The translations under genes and the position numbers were made by a program. DNA of 5,597 nucleotides, from positions 1 through 5,597 of the forward strand of contig CAIXDD010000160.1 in NCBI GenBank assembly GCA_903918155.1. Direction: 5' to 3'. The DNA is from an uncultured Hyphomicrobiales bacterium (lineage in GTDB: Bacteria > Pseudomonadota > Alphaproteobacteria > Rhizobiales > Beijerinckiaceae). The notes beneath the pieces were generated by a model, which saw nothing but the letters and a program-made list of their open reading frames with translations, made no database searches and had not been told where the DNA came from. Shown piece by piece: positions 1 through 5,384 of the stretch (the first letter of the stretch is position 1; the number at the start of each line of letters is the position of its first letter).

Positions 1-913
1 AGGCCTTGCGCAGCGCGCCGACGCGCGCTTCCGGCGTCTCCCAGGCCACCACATAGGGGCGGCTGAAGGCCGTCTGGCTGTAGACGAGATCGAGGATCTT
101 CTTCTGCTCTTCGGTTTTGGCGAAGTCGCGCGCGAGCGGCACGCCCTGCTTGTTCAGCTCGGGATAGCCGGCGGAATCCTCCTGCACGAGCGCCTTGAGC
201 CGGCCTTCCGCGAATGCCTGCTTGTAGATGGCGGCCACCGAGGACCAGCTTTGCCCGCAGCCGCCCTGCACCTCGCCCTTTTCGATGGCGAGATTGATTT
301 CGCGCGTGCCGGGATAACCCGCCACGATCTTGAACTTCGCGCTGAGCACGTTCTTCAGCAGCAGCGCGAAATCGCGGGTGGAGGCGCCGCCCGCGCTGGC
401 GCCCAGCACCAGCTCCGTCTGCAGGACGTCGGCGAAGGTCTTCACCGGCGCGTCGCCGCGCACGAGACAGACGTAATAATCGGTGTTGGCGCTGCCGATA
501 TAGTGGAAGCGCGTCGGGTGATGGGTGGCGCGCTTGGTGGCGCTGAACAGGGGTTCGACCACCGCGCCCATGAAGATGGCGCCGATCGCGGTTCCATCCT
601 TCGGCGCGACATTGGCGATATGCGCGGCCGCCACATTGCCGCCCGCGCCCGGCATGTTGGAGACCACCAGATTCGGCGCGCCCGGCAGATGTTTCGACAT
701 GTGGCGGCTGATGAGCCGGCCATAGAGATCGTAGCCGCCGCCCGGAGAGGAGCCCACCACGATCGTCACGGTCTTGGCCCGGTAGAAGGCGGCGACGTCC
801 TCCTGCGCCTGCGCGCCCGTCGCCGGCAGGCAAAGCCCCGCCAGAGCGAGCCCGAGCCCGCAAGATATGCCGAGTTTCTTGCCGAGTTTCTTGCTGAGTC
901 CCCAAGACCTCAT
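1..913 (-). CDS. TctC/Bug-family periplasmic substrate-binding protein (3' end outside window)
   Basis: On the minus strand an open frame begins at ATG 913-911 and runs 304 codons off the left edge. A GGGAGG ribosome site (complement of 919-924) lies 5 bases upstream. Residues 1-36 form a signal peptide: a lysine-rich n-region with a KKLG duplication, a hydrophobic core GLGLALAGLCLP, and an AQA cleavage site before Q37. The mature part opens with FYRAKTVTIVVGSSPGGGYD (43-62) and continues with NMPGAGGNVAA (86-96) and PKDGTAIGAI (104-113), the conserved ligand-cleft segments of COG3181 proteins. Family members are about 320-330 residues, so only a short C-terminal part is missing. These proteins capture organic acids or other small molecules for tripartite tricarboxylate-type carriers; the membrane subunits TctA and TctB are not in the window, which is common because many Bug genes are orphans. 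The ligand cannot be told from sequence. It is divergent from the dioxygenase gene, which suggests, but does not prove, a shared substrate. Confidence 0.9.
   Translation of the reverse strand, partial: MRSWGLSKKLGKKLGISCGLGLALAGLCLPATGAQAQEDVAAFYRAKTVTIVVGSSPGGGYDLYGRLISRHMSKHLPGAPNLVVSNMPGAGGNVAAAHIANVAPKDGTAIGAIFMGAVVEPLFSATKRATHHPTRFHYIGSANTDYYVCLVRGDAPVKTFADVLQTELVLGASAGGASTRDFALLLKNVLSAKFKIVAGYPGTREINLAIEKGEVQGGCGQSWSSVAAIYKQAFAEGRLKALVQEDSAGYPELNKQGVPLARDFAKTEEQKKILDLVYSQTAFSRPYVVAWETPEARVGALRKA
869..898 (-). repeat. 12-bp tandem repeat in the signal-peptide n-region
   Basis: GCCGAGTTTCTT occurs at 869-880 and 881-892, followed by a degenerate half copy GCTGAG (893-898). On the coding strand it encodes KKLG twice (residues 8-15 of the binding protein). 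The unit is a multiple of three, so the frame is kept; it simply lengthens the positively charged n-region. Confidence 0.85.
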
Positions 914-1108
914 ATCCGCCTCCCGATCCTGCGCCGTCCGTGGCGACGGTCGATGCGTTTTCTCTTCCGGCATCCGGGCCGCGATGGCAAGCGCGCGCCG
1001 CCCCGGCGCGGCGGTCCGGGACCCGCGCGCGCAGGGGATAAAGCAAGCGATGGACTTCCGCGCCGCCCCGATTAAATTGCCGGCGCCACATGAAGGAAAG
1101 GGAGTGAA
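914..1108. promoter_or_regulatory. Divergent intergenic region between binding-protein and dioxygenase genes
   Basis: These 195 bases hold no convincing gene and must carry the 5' signals for both divergent genes. For the plus strand, TGGACT (1051-1056) and TAAATT (1073-1078), 16 bases apart, resemble a weak sigma-70 promoter, each matching 4 of 6 consensus bases; this would give a leader of about 24 bases. The dioxygenase ribosome site is the purine run AGGAAAGGGAG (1094-1104), just before ATG 1109. For the minus strand, TTGCCA (complement of 985-990) could be a -35 box, but no good -10 box sits at the right distance. I saw no clear operator palindrome. Confidence 0.35.
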
Positions 1109-1936
1109 ATGAGCTTGACCGTCAAGCCGCTCGACGCCCCGCTCGGAGCGGAGATCGTCGGCCTGGACGCGCGCGCGATCGACAAGGATCAGGCGGCGAC
1201 GCTGCGCGCGGCGTTCTTGCGGCATCACCTGCTGCTGTTGCGCGGACAGGCGCTTGAAGATGCGCAGCTCGTCGCCTTGGGGGAATGTTTCGGCGCCATC
1301 GCCAAGTCGCGCATGGTCTCGCCCTTGTCGGGACGCGACGACATCATGGTCATCTCGAACATTCGCGAGGACGGCAAGCCGCTCGGCCAATTGCCCGACG
1401 GCGAAATGGCGTTCCACATCGACCAGATCTATCGCGACATTCCCTGCAAGGGAGCCGCGCTGCATGCGGTGGAGATTCCCGAAGCGGGCGGCGACACGAT
1501 GTTCTCCAACAATGTCGCAGCCTATGAGGCCCTGCCGGAGGCGATGAAGGCGCGCATCGAGACGCTGCAGGCGACGCATTCGTTTCAATATGGCGAGACC
1601 CTGCGCGAGAACCGCACGCAAACGCAGGATCGCCCGCAGGCGACCCATCCGCTCGCCCGCCGCATTCCCGAAACCGGCAAGCGCTCGCTCGCCGTTTGCC
1701 GGCTGATGACCGATCGCATCGAAGGCTTGAGCGAGTCCGACAGCCGCGCGCTCATCGACGAATTGTGCGACGTTCTGGAGAATCCCGGAAACGTCTACAG
1801 CCACAGCTGGAAGGTTGGCGACATTCTCATCTGGGACAATCGCTGCACCAGCCATGCGCGCACGGATTTTCCGTCCACGCAGCGCCGCCTGATGAAACGC
1901 GTGACGATCAAGGACGAGATCGGTCCGCAGCCTTAA
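1109..1936 (+). CDS. TauD/TfdA-family Fe(II)/2-oxoglutarate-dependent dioxygenase
   Basis: The 275-residue protein has the usual length and layout of TauD/TfdA enzymes, which couple decarboxylation of 2-oxoglutarate to hydroxylation of a substrate, often releasing sulfite, an alcohol or another leaving group. The iron ligands are visible: H103 and D105 in FHIDQIYRD, and H249 in WDNRCTSHA. T130 in GGDT sits where TauD has a 2-oxoglutarate-contacting threonine. R260 lies 11 residues after H249 and R264 lies 15 after it, the spacing of TauD R266 (2-oxoglutarate) and R270 (substrate sulfonate). The segment THPLARRIPETGKRSL (179-194) is the typical family signature before the last domain. The enzyme is cytoplasmic, with no signal peptide. 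A strong purine-rich ribosome site precedes ATG 1109. The histidine kinase gene begins 13 bases after its stop, so the two are probably co-transcribed. Family and cofactors are secure; the substrate is not, and taurine or 2,4-D should not be assumed. Confidence 0.92.
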   Translation: MSLTVKPLDAPLGAEIVGLDARAIDKDQAATLRAAFLRHHLLLLRGQALEDAQLVALGECFGAIAKSRMVSPLSGRDDIMVISNIREDGKPLGQLPDGEMAFHIDQIYRDIPCKGAALHAVEIPEAGGDTMFSNNVAAYEALPEAMKARIETLQATHSFQYGETLRENRTQTQDRPQATHPLARRIPETGKRSLAVCRLMTDRIEGLSESDSRALIDELCDVLENPGNVYSHSWKVGDILIWDNRCTSHARTDFPSTQRRLMKRVTIKDEIGPQP

Positions 1937-1949
1937 GGGGGAGCGGATC

Positions 1950-3677
1950 ATGGCGGAGCGCGGCCCTCGCGCTCCGCAGGTGGCGAAGGAGAGGAAATTG
2001 GAGCCTGCTCTGGGCGCCGGCGAAGGCAAGCCGCGTGAACGCGGCCTCGTGCGCATCCTGCGCGTCGTGGAGCTGATCGTCATCTATCTGGCGCTCGAAT
2101 GGGTGAGCGCGATTCAAGAATATCGCGGCGTGCCGGTGACGGCCTGGAATCCGGGGCTCGGCGTCATTTTCGCCAGCCTCGTGAGCGGCCGGAAGACGGC
2201 GGCGCTCGCGCTGTTCTTCGGCGCGCTTCTGGCGGATTCGCTCGTGGGCACGGGCATCGGCGATCCCTCCCATGCGGTGGTCGTCGCCGGAATCGTGTCG
2301 CTGGGCTATTTCGGCGTGGCGCAGGCCGCGCGCACGCTCGATCTAGACCCCCGTCTCAACCGGCTGCGCGACGTCGCGCTCCTGCTCAGTTCCGCGCTCG
2401 CCGGCGCGGTTTTCGTCGGCCTGGCCCTCAGCATTTTCCTCGCCGGCCTCGGCGGCGCCAGCGTGGAGCAGACGGCGCGCGAAACCCTGCCGCTGCTCGT
2501 GGGCGACCTCATCGGGATCGCGGTGGTGACGCCCCTCATCCTGCGCTCGACGCGGGCGAATGCGCGCGGGCGCATCGTGGACCTGTCCTTCGTCGCCGGC
2601 GTCCTGGCGGCCGCGCTTGTCGCCGCGCTCGCCATCATCCTCGTTCTGCGCGAAGGCGACCAGCGCGCCTATCAGGCCTTCTATTTCCTGTTCATCCCCG
2701 TGGTCTTCGTGGCCTTGCGCAACGGGATCGACGGCGCTTGCGTCATCCTCGCGGCGACGCAGCTCGCCTTGCTCGCGGGCCTCAATCTCTATGGCTATGA
2801 CGGGGAGGCCTTCATCAATTTTCAATCGCTGATGGCGGTGCTCACCGCCACGGGGCTTCTCGCGGGCGCGGTGTCGAGCGAACGCGACGCGGCCAGCCGC
2901 GCGGCCCGGCGCGCGCGCGAGCGGCTGAAGGAAATGGAATCGGAGGCCGCGCGCGCGGATCGCTTTCATCTCGTGACCGGCCTCGCCTCGTCGCTGTCGC
3001 ATGAGATCAACCAGCCGATGACGGCCGCGCGCGCCTATGCCCGCACGGCGCAGAAACTCGCCGAGGCGCCGGATGCGGATGTGGCGCGCGTGCGCGATTA
3101 CGTGAATCGCTGCGTGGCGCAGATCGATCAGGCCGGCGAGATCCTGCGCTCCACGCGCGAGTTCCTGCGGCGCGGCGAGCCGGGGCGCGCGCTGGCGGAT
3201 CCTGCGGCGATCCTGTCGGATTCGGTCACGCTGATGCGGCCGAAGGCCATGCAGAAACGCGTGCGTATTCTTGCGGATCCTTGCGCGGAGCCGCTGTCGT
3301 GTTTCTGTGATCGCGTGCAGATTCAGCAGGTGCTGATGAATCTCATCGACAATTCCATCGCCGCCTTGGGCGACGACGGGCGCGTCGACGGAATCGTCAC
3401 CGTCTCCCTGCGCCCCGGCAAAGGGGGAATGGTCGAGTTTTCGGTGCGTGACGACGGGCCGGGAGTTGATCCGGAATTCGCCGCGCGCGTATTTGAAGCA
3501 TTGGCGACGACCAAGGAGAACGGCCTGGGTTTGGGGCTTGCGATCAGCGCCGGCATCGTCGAGGCTCATGGCGGCCGCATATGGCTCGCAAGCGCCCAGC
3601 CCGGCGCCACGGAATTCAGATTCGTCATTCCGGCCTCGCCGGACACGCCACAGGGGTACGACATTGGCTCATCCTAG
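1950..3677 (+). CDS. MASE1-type membrane sensor histidine kinase with FixL-like kinase core
   Basis: The 575-residue protein starts at ATG 1950, with GGGGGAG (1937-1943) six bases upstream. Residues about 36-308 form eight or nine hydrophobic membrane segments. The MASE1-like marks are WNPGLGVIF (66-74), the following GRKTAALALFFGALLADSL (80-98), and GDLIGIAVVTPLIL (185-198). A charged, probably coiled-coil linker (310-338) leads to the dimerisation and phosphoacceptor helix SLSHEINQPM with H351. The ATP-binding domain follows: N box NLIDNSIAAL (464-473, N468), G1 box DDGPGVD (501-507), and a joined F/G2 region FEALATTKENGLGLGLAIS (515-533). The kinase core resembles FixL and related HWE-unlike, NQP-type kinases, but there is no room for a PAS or haem domain: sensing must lie in the membrane part. 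It should phosphorylate the response regulator encoded with a 14-base overlap. MASE1 ligands are poorly known, so the signal is unassigned. Confidence 0.9.
   Translation: MAERGPRAPQVAKERKLEPALGAGEGKPRERGLVRILRVVELIVIYLALEWVSAIQEYRGVPVTAWNPGLGVIFASLVSGRKTAALALFFGALLADSLVGTGIGDPSHAVVVAGIVSLGYFGVAQAARTLDLDPRLNRLRDVALLLSSALAGAVFVGLALSIFLAGLGGASVEQTARETLPLLVGDLIGIAVVTPLILRSTRANARGRIVDLSFVAGVLAAALVAALAIILVLREGDQRAYQAFYFLFIPVVFVALRNGIDGACVILAATQLALLAGLNLYGYDGEAFINFQSLMAVLTATGLLAGAVSSERDAASRAARRARERLKEMESEAARADRFHLVTGLASSLSHEINQPMTAARAYARTAQKLAEAPDADVARVRDYVNRCVAQIDQAGEILRSTREFLRRGEPGRALADPAAILSDSVTLMRPKAMQKRVRILADPCAEPLSCFCDRVQIQQVLMNLIDNSIAALGDDGRVDGIVTVSLRPGKGGMVEFSVRDDGPGVDPEFAARVFEALATTKENGLGLGLAISAGIVEAHGGRIWLASAQPGATEFRFVIPASPDTPQGYDIGSS
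3652..3666 (+). promoter_or_regulatory. Ribosome site and TTG start of the response regulator
   Basis: AGGGG (3652-3656) lies seven bases before TTG 3664-3666. This start gives a protein beginning MAHPRIAVVDDQ, so the two acidic-pocket aspartates fall at residues 10 and 11. The first in-frame ATG after it would start at residue 22 and delete that pocket. Upstream in-frame codons lie inside the kinase gene and add unrelated sequence. The start overlaps the kinase stop (TAG 3675-3677) by 14 bases, which points to translational coupling. Confidence 0.8.
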
Positions 3678-4278
3678 AATCGCGGTGGTCGACGATCAGG
3701 AGGCGGTCCGCGCCGCCTTGGGCGACATGCTCGGCGTCTATGGCTACAAGGTGGATCTCTACGAATCCGCCGACCAGTTTCTCGCCTCCGGTCAGGCGGC
3801 GGAGACGGCCTGCGTGATCGCCGACGTGCGCATGCCCGGCACCGACGGCATCGGCCTGGTGCGCGAATTGGGCCAGCGCGGGCTCGACGCGCCGGTCGTG
3901 CTCATCTCCGGCCATGCGGACGTGCCGATGGCGGTCGCGGGCCTCAAGGCGGGCGCGCAGGATTTCATCGAGAAGCCGGTGGACGACGTGCGCCTCGTGG
4001 CGGCCATCAACCGCAGCCTCGCCGGTCGTTTCGAGCGCCAGGCCGGCAAACAGGCTAATAAGGAGGCCGAGACGCGCTTCGAGCGGCTCACCCCGCGCGA
4101 GATGGAAGTGTTCGATCTCGTGGCCGAAGGCATGACCAGCCAGGCCATCGGCGTGAAGCTGGGCATCAGCTCGCGCACGGTGGAGAGCTACCGCGCCCAG
4201 CTGATGGAAAAGCTCCAGCTGGATTCCGTCGCCTCCATCGTGCGGCTGGCGGTGCGTCTGGGGCGCGTTTCGGCCTGA
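3664..4278 (+). CDS. FixJ-like response regulator (receiver plus LuxR-type HTH)
   Basis: With the TTG start the protein has 204 residues, the same length as Sinorhizobium FixJ, and the key positions coincide. The receiver domain spans about 1-120: acidic pocket D10/D11, phosphoacceptor D54 in VIADVRMPG, S82 in LISGH (Ser/Thr switch), and K104 in FIEKP. A charged linker (121-138) leads to a LuxR/NarL-type helix-turn-helix, RLTPREMEVFDLVAEG (141-156) and SQAIGVKLGISSRTVESYRA (159-178). Phosphorylation by the upstream kinase should allow dimerisation and promoter activation in the cytoplasm. The gene overlaps the kinase gene, the standard arrangement of a cognate pair. FixJ similarity does not imply control of nitrogen fixation: many Hyphomicrobiales carry several FixJ paralogues, and the partner here lacks a haem sensor. 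Likely targets are nearby genes, such as the divergent binding-protein and dioxygenase promoters, but this is inference. Confidence 0.92.
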   Translation: MAHPRIAVVDDQEAVRAALGDMLGVYGYKVDLYESADQFLASGQAAETACVIADVRMPGTDGIGLVRELGQRGLDAPVVLISGHADVPMAVAGLKAGAQDFIEKPVDDVRLVAAINRSLAGRFERQAGKQANKEAETRFERLTPREMEVFDLVAEGMTSQAIGVKLGISSRTVESYRAQLMEKLQLDSVASIVRLAVRLGRVSA

Positions 4279-4289
4279 CGCGCGGGCGC

Positions 4290-4339
4290 GCGGCGCCCCC
4301 CATCAATATTTCTGCGCCGCCCTTCCGCCCGCGCGCGGG
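4290..4339 (+). terminator. GC-rich inverted repeats between response regulator and ssrA
   Basis: Two inverted repeats follow the response-regulator stop. GCGGCGC (4290-4296) can pair with GCGCCGC (4314-4320) around a 17-base loop, and CCCGCGCGCGGG (4328-4339) is a perfect 12-base palindrome. Neither is followed by a real T run, so this is at best a weak terminator for the upstream operon. The second palindrome overlaps where the -35 region of the ssrA promoter would lie, so it could instead be a regulator site or chance in GC-rich DNA. Confidence 0.3.
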
Positions 4340-4351
4340 AGGGCTTATATT
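4323..4351 (+). promoter_or_regulatory. ssrA: Probable ssrA promoter
   Basis: TATATT (4346-4351) matches five of six bases of the sigma-70 -10 box and is an AT-rich island in GC-rich DNA. A poor -35 candidate, TTCCGC (4323-4328), lies 17 bases upstream. Transcription would start near 4358, just before the hairpin that opens the tmRNA acceptor region, which is the expected place. Confidence 0.45.
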
Positions 4352-4370
4352 CGTTGCGTTCCCGCAAGGG

Positions 4371-4438
4371 GACTATGGCGATAAACGGACATCAGAATAA
4401 ACCATCCGGACCCGGGGGCGGTACCCGGCGCCTCCACC
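4371..4438 (+). ncRNA. ssrA: tmRNA acceptor piece (T arm and aminoacylated 3' end)
   Basis: This piece holds the T arm, the 3' acceptor strand and discriminator A4436. The DNA reads ACCCA (4436-4440) rather than ACCA, so a mature CCA end needs trimming back to CC (4437-4438) and addition of A, or addition of CCA after the discriminator. The 5' boundary is uncertain by several bases. Confidence 0.8.
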
Positions 4439-4472
4439 CAAGCCCGCGCAGCTGCGCCGCGTGGGCTTCGGC
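4439..4472 (+). ncRNA. Internal transcribed spacer of the permuted tmRNA
   Basis: The spacer joins the acceptor 3' strand to the acceptor 5' strand and is expected to be cut out. It forms an imperfect hairpin with AAGCCC (4440-4445) pairing with GGGCTT (4463-4468), and contains a perfect 12-base palindrome, GCGCAGCTGCGC, at 4446-4457. The 3' end of the spacer is the base before the first acceptor-stem G (4473), where RNase P would be expected to cut as in a tRNA precursor. Confidence 0.75.
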
Positions 4473-4556
4473 GGGGGCGAAATAGGATCGACGGGGGTGT
4501 AAAAGGTGCTCTTTTGCCCGGCATGATACCGCCGTTATCGGGTCAAACCTATAGTT

Positions 4557-4595
4557 GCGAATGACAACTATGCTCCGGTGGCGGTCGCTGCGTAA
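4557..4595 (+). other. ssrA: tmRNA tag reading frame (ANDNYAPVAVAA)
   Basis: The resume codon GCG (4557-4559) follows the conserved TAGTT context and opens a 12-codon frame ending in TAA (4593-4595). The encoded peptide is ANDNYAPVAVAA; the alanine carried by tmRNA is added before it. The AND-Y start is the region bound by SspB in known tags, and the final AA is the ClpX recognition end. The last codons and the stop lie in a hairpin, GCTGC-GTAA-GCAGC (4587-4600), with the stop codon filling most of the loop. Confidence 0.95.
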
Positions 4596-4650
4596 GCAGC
4601 GCCTGTACCGGTAAACAAGCCCTGCGGGTTAGCCCCCGTAGGCGGGGCTC

Positions 4651-4686
4651 GGAGGCGCCTGGCAACAGAAGCCTCCACTTTCTTTT
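4651..4686 (+). terminator. 3' hairpin and T-rich end of the tmRNA precursor
   Basis: GGAGGC (4651-4656) pairs with GCCTCC (4671-4676) around a 14-base loop containing GGCAACAGAA. It is followed by ACTTTCTTTT (4677-4686), a broken T run. This resembles an intrinsic terminator, but the hairpin probably also belongs to the mature coding piece. Termination may be partial, allowing some read-through into sspB. Confidence 0.55.
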
Positions 4687-4736
4687 CCAGGCCGCTTATC
4701 CTGCCGCGGTTCGTCAGATTCCCGGGCCCTTTCTCG

Positions 4737-5372
4737 ATGCCATCCTCCGCCATTCGCTACGACCTTCTCGTGCAAGACGCCCTGCGGGGCATGGTGCGCG
4801 ACCTCCTGACGAAAGCCTCCCGCGAGGGCATGCCGGGCGATCATCATTTCTACGTCACCTTCAAGACCCATGCGCCGGGCGTGCAATTGTCCGCGCGCAT
4901 GAAGGCGCAATATCCCGACGAGATCACCATCGTCCTGCAGCATCAGTTCTGGGATCTGTCGGTGAGCGAACGGCAATTCGAAGTGGGCCTGTCGTTCTCC
5001 AATGTGCCCGAGCGGCTGATCGTGCCTTTCTCCGCGCTCACCGGCTTCCACGATCCCATCGCGCCCTTCACCTTGAAATTCGAGCCGAGCGAAGAGCCCG
5101 CGCAATCTCCCGCGCCGTCATCCACGCAAGCTCCTTCCCTTGCGCCGTCCCTTTCTCCCGCCCTTGCGCCGCGCGCGCAGCCGCGCCCCGTCGCGCGCCT
5201 GGCCGAAAAGCAGGCTGACGAAAGCGCCGATCAAAGCGGCGAAGCGACCCGCGCCGCGGGCCAGCCGCAGGACGCCGCGCCAACCGAACGCAAGGCCGAC
5301 GCGCCCGCCGCAGCCCCGGTCGAGGGCGAGGCGAAGGTCGTCTCCATCGACGCTTTCCGCAAGAAGACCTGA
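4737..5372 (+). CDS. sspB: SspB, ClpXP adaptor for ssrA-tagged proteins (alphaproteobacterial type)
   Basis: The 211-residue protein has a conserved core at residues 5-117: AIRYDLLVQDALRGMVRDLL, HHFYVTFKT (36-44), the stretch YPDEITIVLQHQFWDL (59-74), and FEVGLSFSNVPERLIVPFSAL (81-101). This is the tag-binding domain of SspB. Residues 118-199 form a low-complexity linker rich in P, S, A and Q. The C-terminus KVVSIDAFRKK (200-210) is the short tail expected to dock on the ClpX N-domain. SspB tethers tagged substrates to ClpXP and speeds their destruction in the cytoplasm. The start at ATG 4737 fits the family N-terminus, but I see no Shine-Dalgarno sequence in the preceding bases, so initiation may be weak. 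The gene begins 60 bases after the tmRNA, and a DUF4169 gene begins 12 bases after its stop. The linker is long compared with the short linkers of many SspB proteins. Confidence 0.95.
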   Translation: MPSSAIRYDLLVQDALRGMVRDLLTKASREGMPGDHHFYVTFKTHAPGVQLSARMKAQYPDEITIVLQHQFWDLSVSERQFEVGLSFSNVPERLIVPFSALTGFHDPIAPFTLKFEPSEEPAQSPAPSSTQAPSLAPSLSPALAPRAQPRPVARLAEKQADESADQSGEATRAAGQPQDAAPTERKADAPAAAPVEGEAKVVSIDAFRKKT

Positions 5373-5384
5373 CGGGCGGCGGCG

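Larger units (their letters stand above)
4358..4676 (+). ncRNA. ssrA: Circularly permuted two-piece transfer-messenger RNA (tmRNA)
   Basis: The order is acceptor piece, spacer, coding piece: the permuted alphaproteobacterial form. tmRNA with SmpB rescues stalled ribosomes and adds a degradation tag. The tRNA-like part is clear. CCGGG (4412-4416) and CCCGG (4424-4428) make a T stem around the 7-base loop GGCGGTA. CGCCTCC (4429-4435) pairs with GGGGGCG (4473-4479) as a 7-bp acceptor stem whose third pair is G-U (G4475 with U4433), the alanine identity element. The coding piece continues with the conserved segment AGGATCGACGGGG (4484-4496), a hairpin AAAAG/CTTTT (4501-4515), a CCCG/CGGG pair near 4517-4542 that could belong to a pseudoknot, the tag frame, and further hairpins at 4618-4630 and 4631-4649. 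The precursor begins with CCC-GCAA-GGG (4361-4370). Exact 5' and 3' ends are estimates; processing would remove the spacer. Confidence 0.95.

Noticed and set aside
251..1075. A 274-codon open frame on the plus strand.
   Set aside because: It lies opposite the binding-protein gene for most of its length; its translation is rich in R, A, G and H with no recognisable domain, as expected of an antisense shadow in GC-rich DNA.
1109..1936. Naming the dioxygenase tauD or tfdA.
   Set aside because: Only the catalytic framework is shared; substrate-pocket residues cannot be assigned, and no taurine transporter or sulfonate genes are visible.
2343..3569. A 408-codon open frame on the minus strand.
   Set aside because: It is fully antisense to the histidine kinase gene, has arginine/histidine-rich composition and no family features.
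3448..3663. An upstream extension of the response regulator to an in-frame ATG at 3448.
   Set aside because: The added 72 residues are the kinase gene read in another frame. The TTG at 3664 with AGGGG upstream gives the normal 204-residue FixJ length.
3664..4278. Naming the regulator fixJ and inferring control of nitrogen fixation.
   Set aside because: Similarity is at family level, the partner kinase lacks a haem PAS domain, and no fix or nif gene is in the window.
4671..4736. Possible phage or island attachment site at the tmRNA 3' end.
   Set aside because: tmRNA genes are common integration targets and an 8-bp direct repeat is present, but both copies are inside the tmRNA gene, there is no integrase, and the following sspB and DUF4169 genes are ordinary chromosomal genes.
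4568..4753. A 61-codon minus-strand frame over the tmRNA end.
   Set aside because: It is antisense to the tmRNA and its 3' flank, with no ribosome site or domain; conserved RNA structure explains this sequence.
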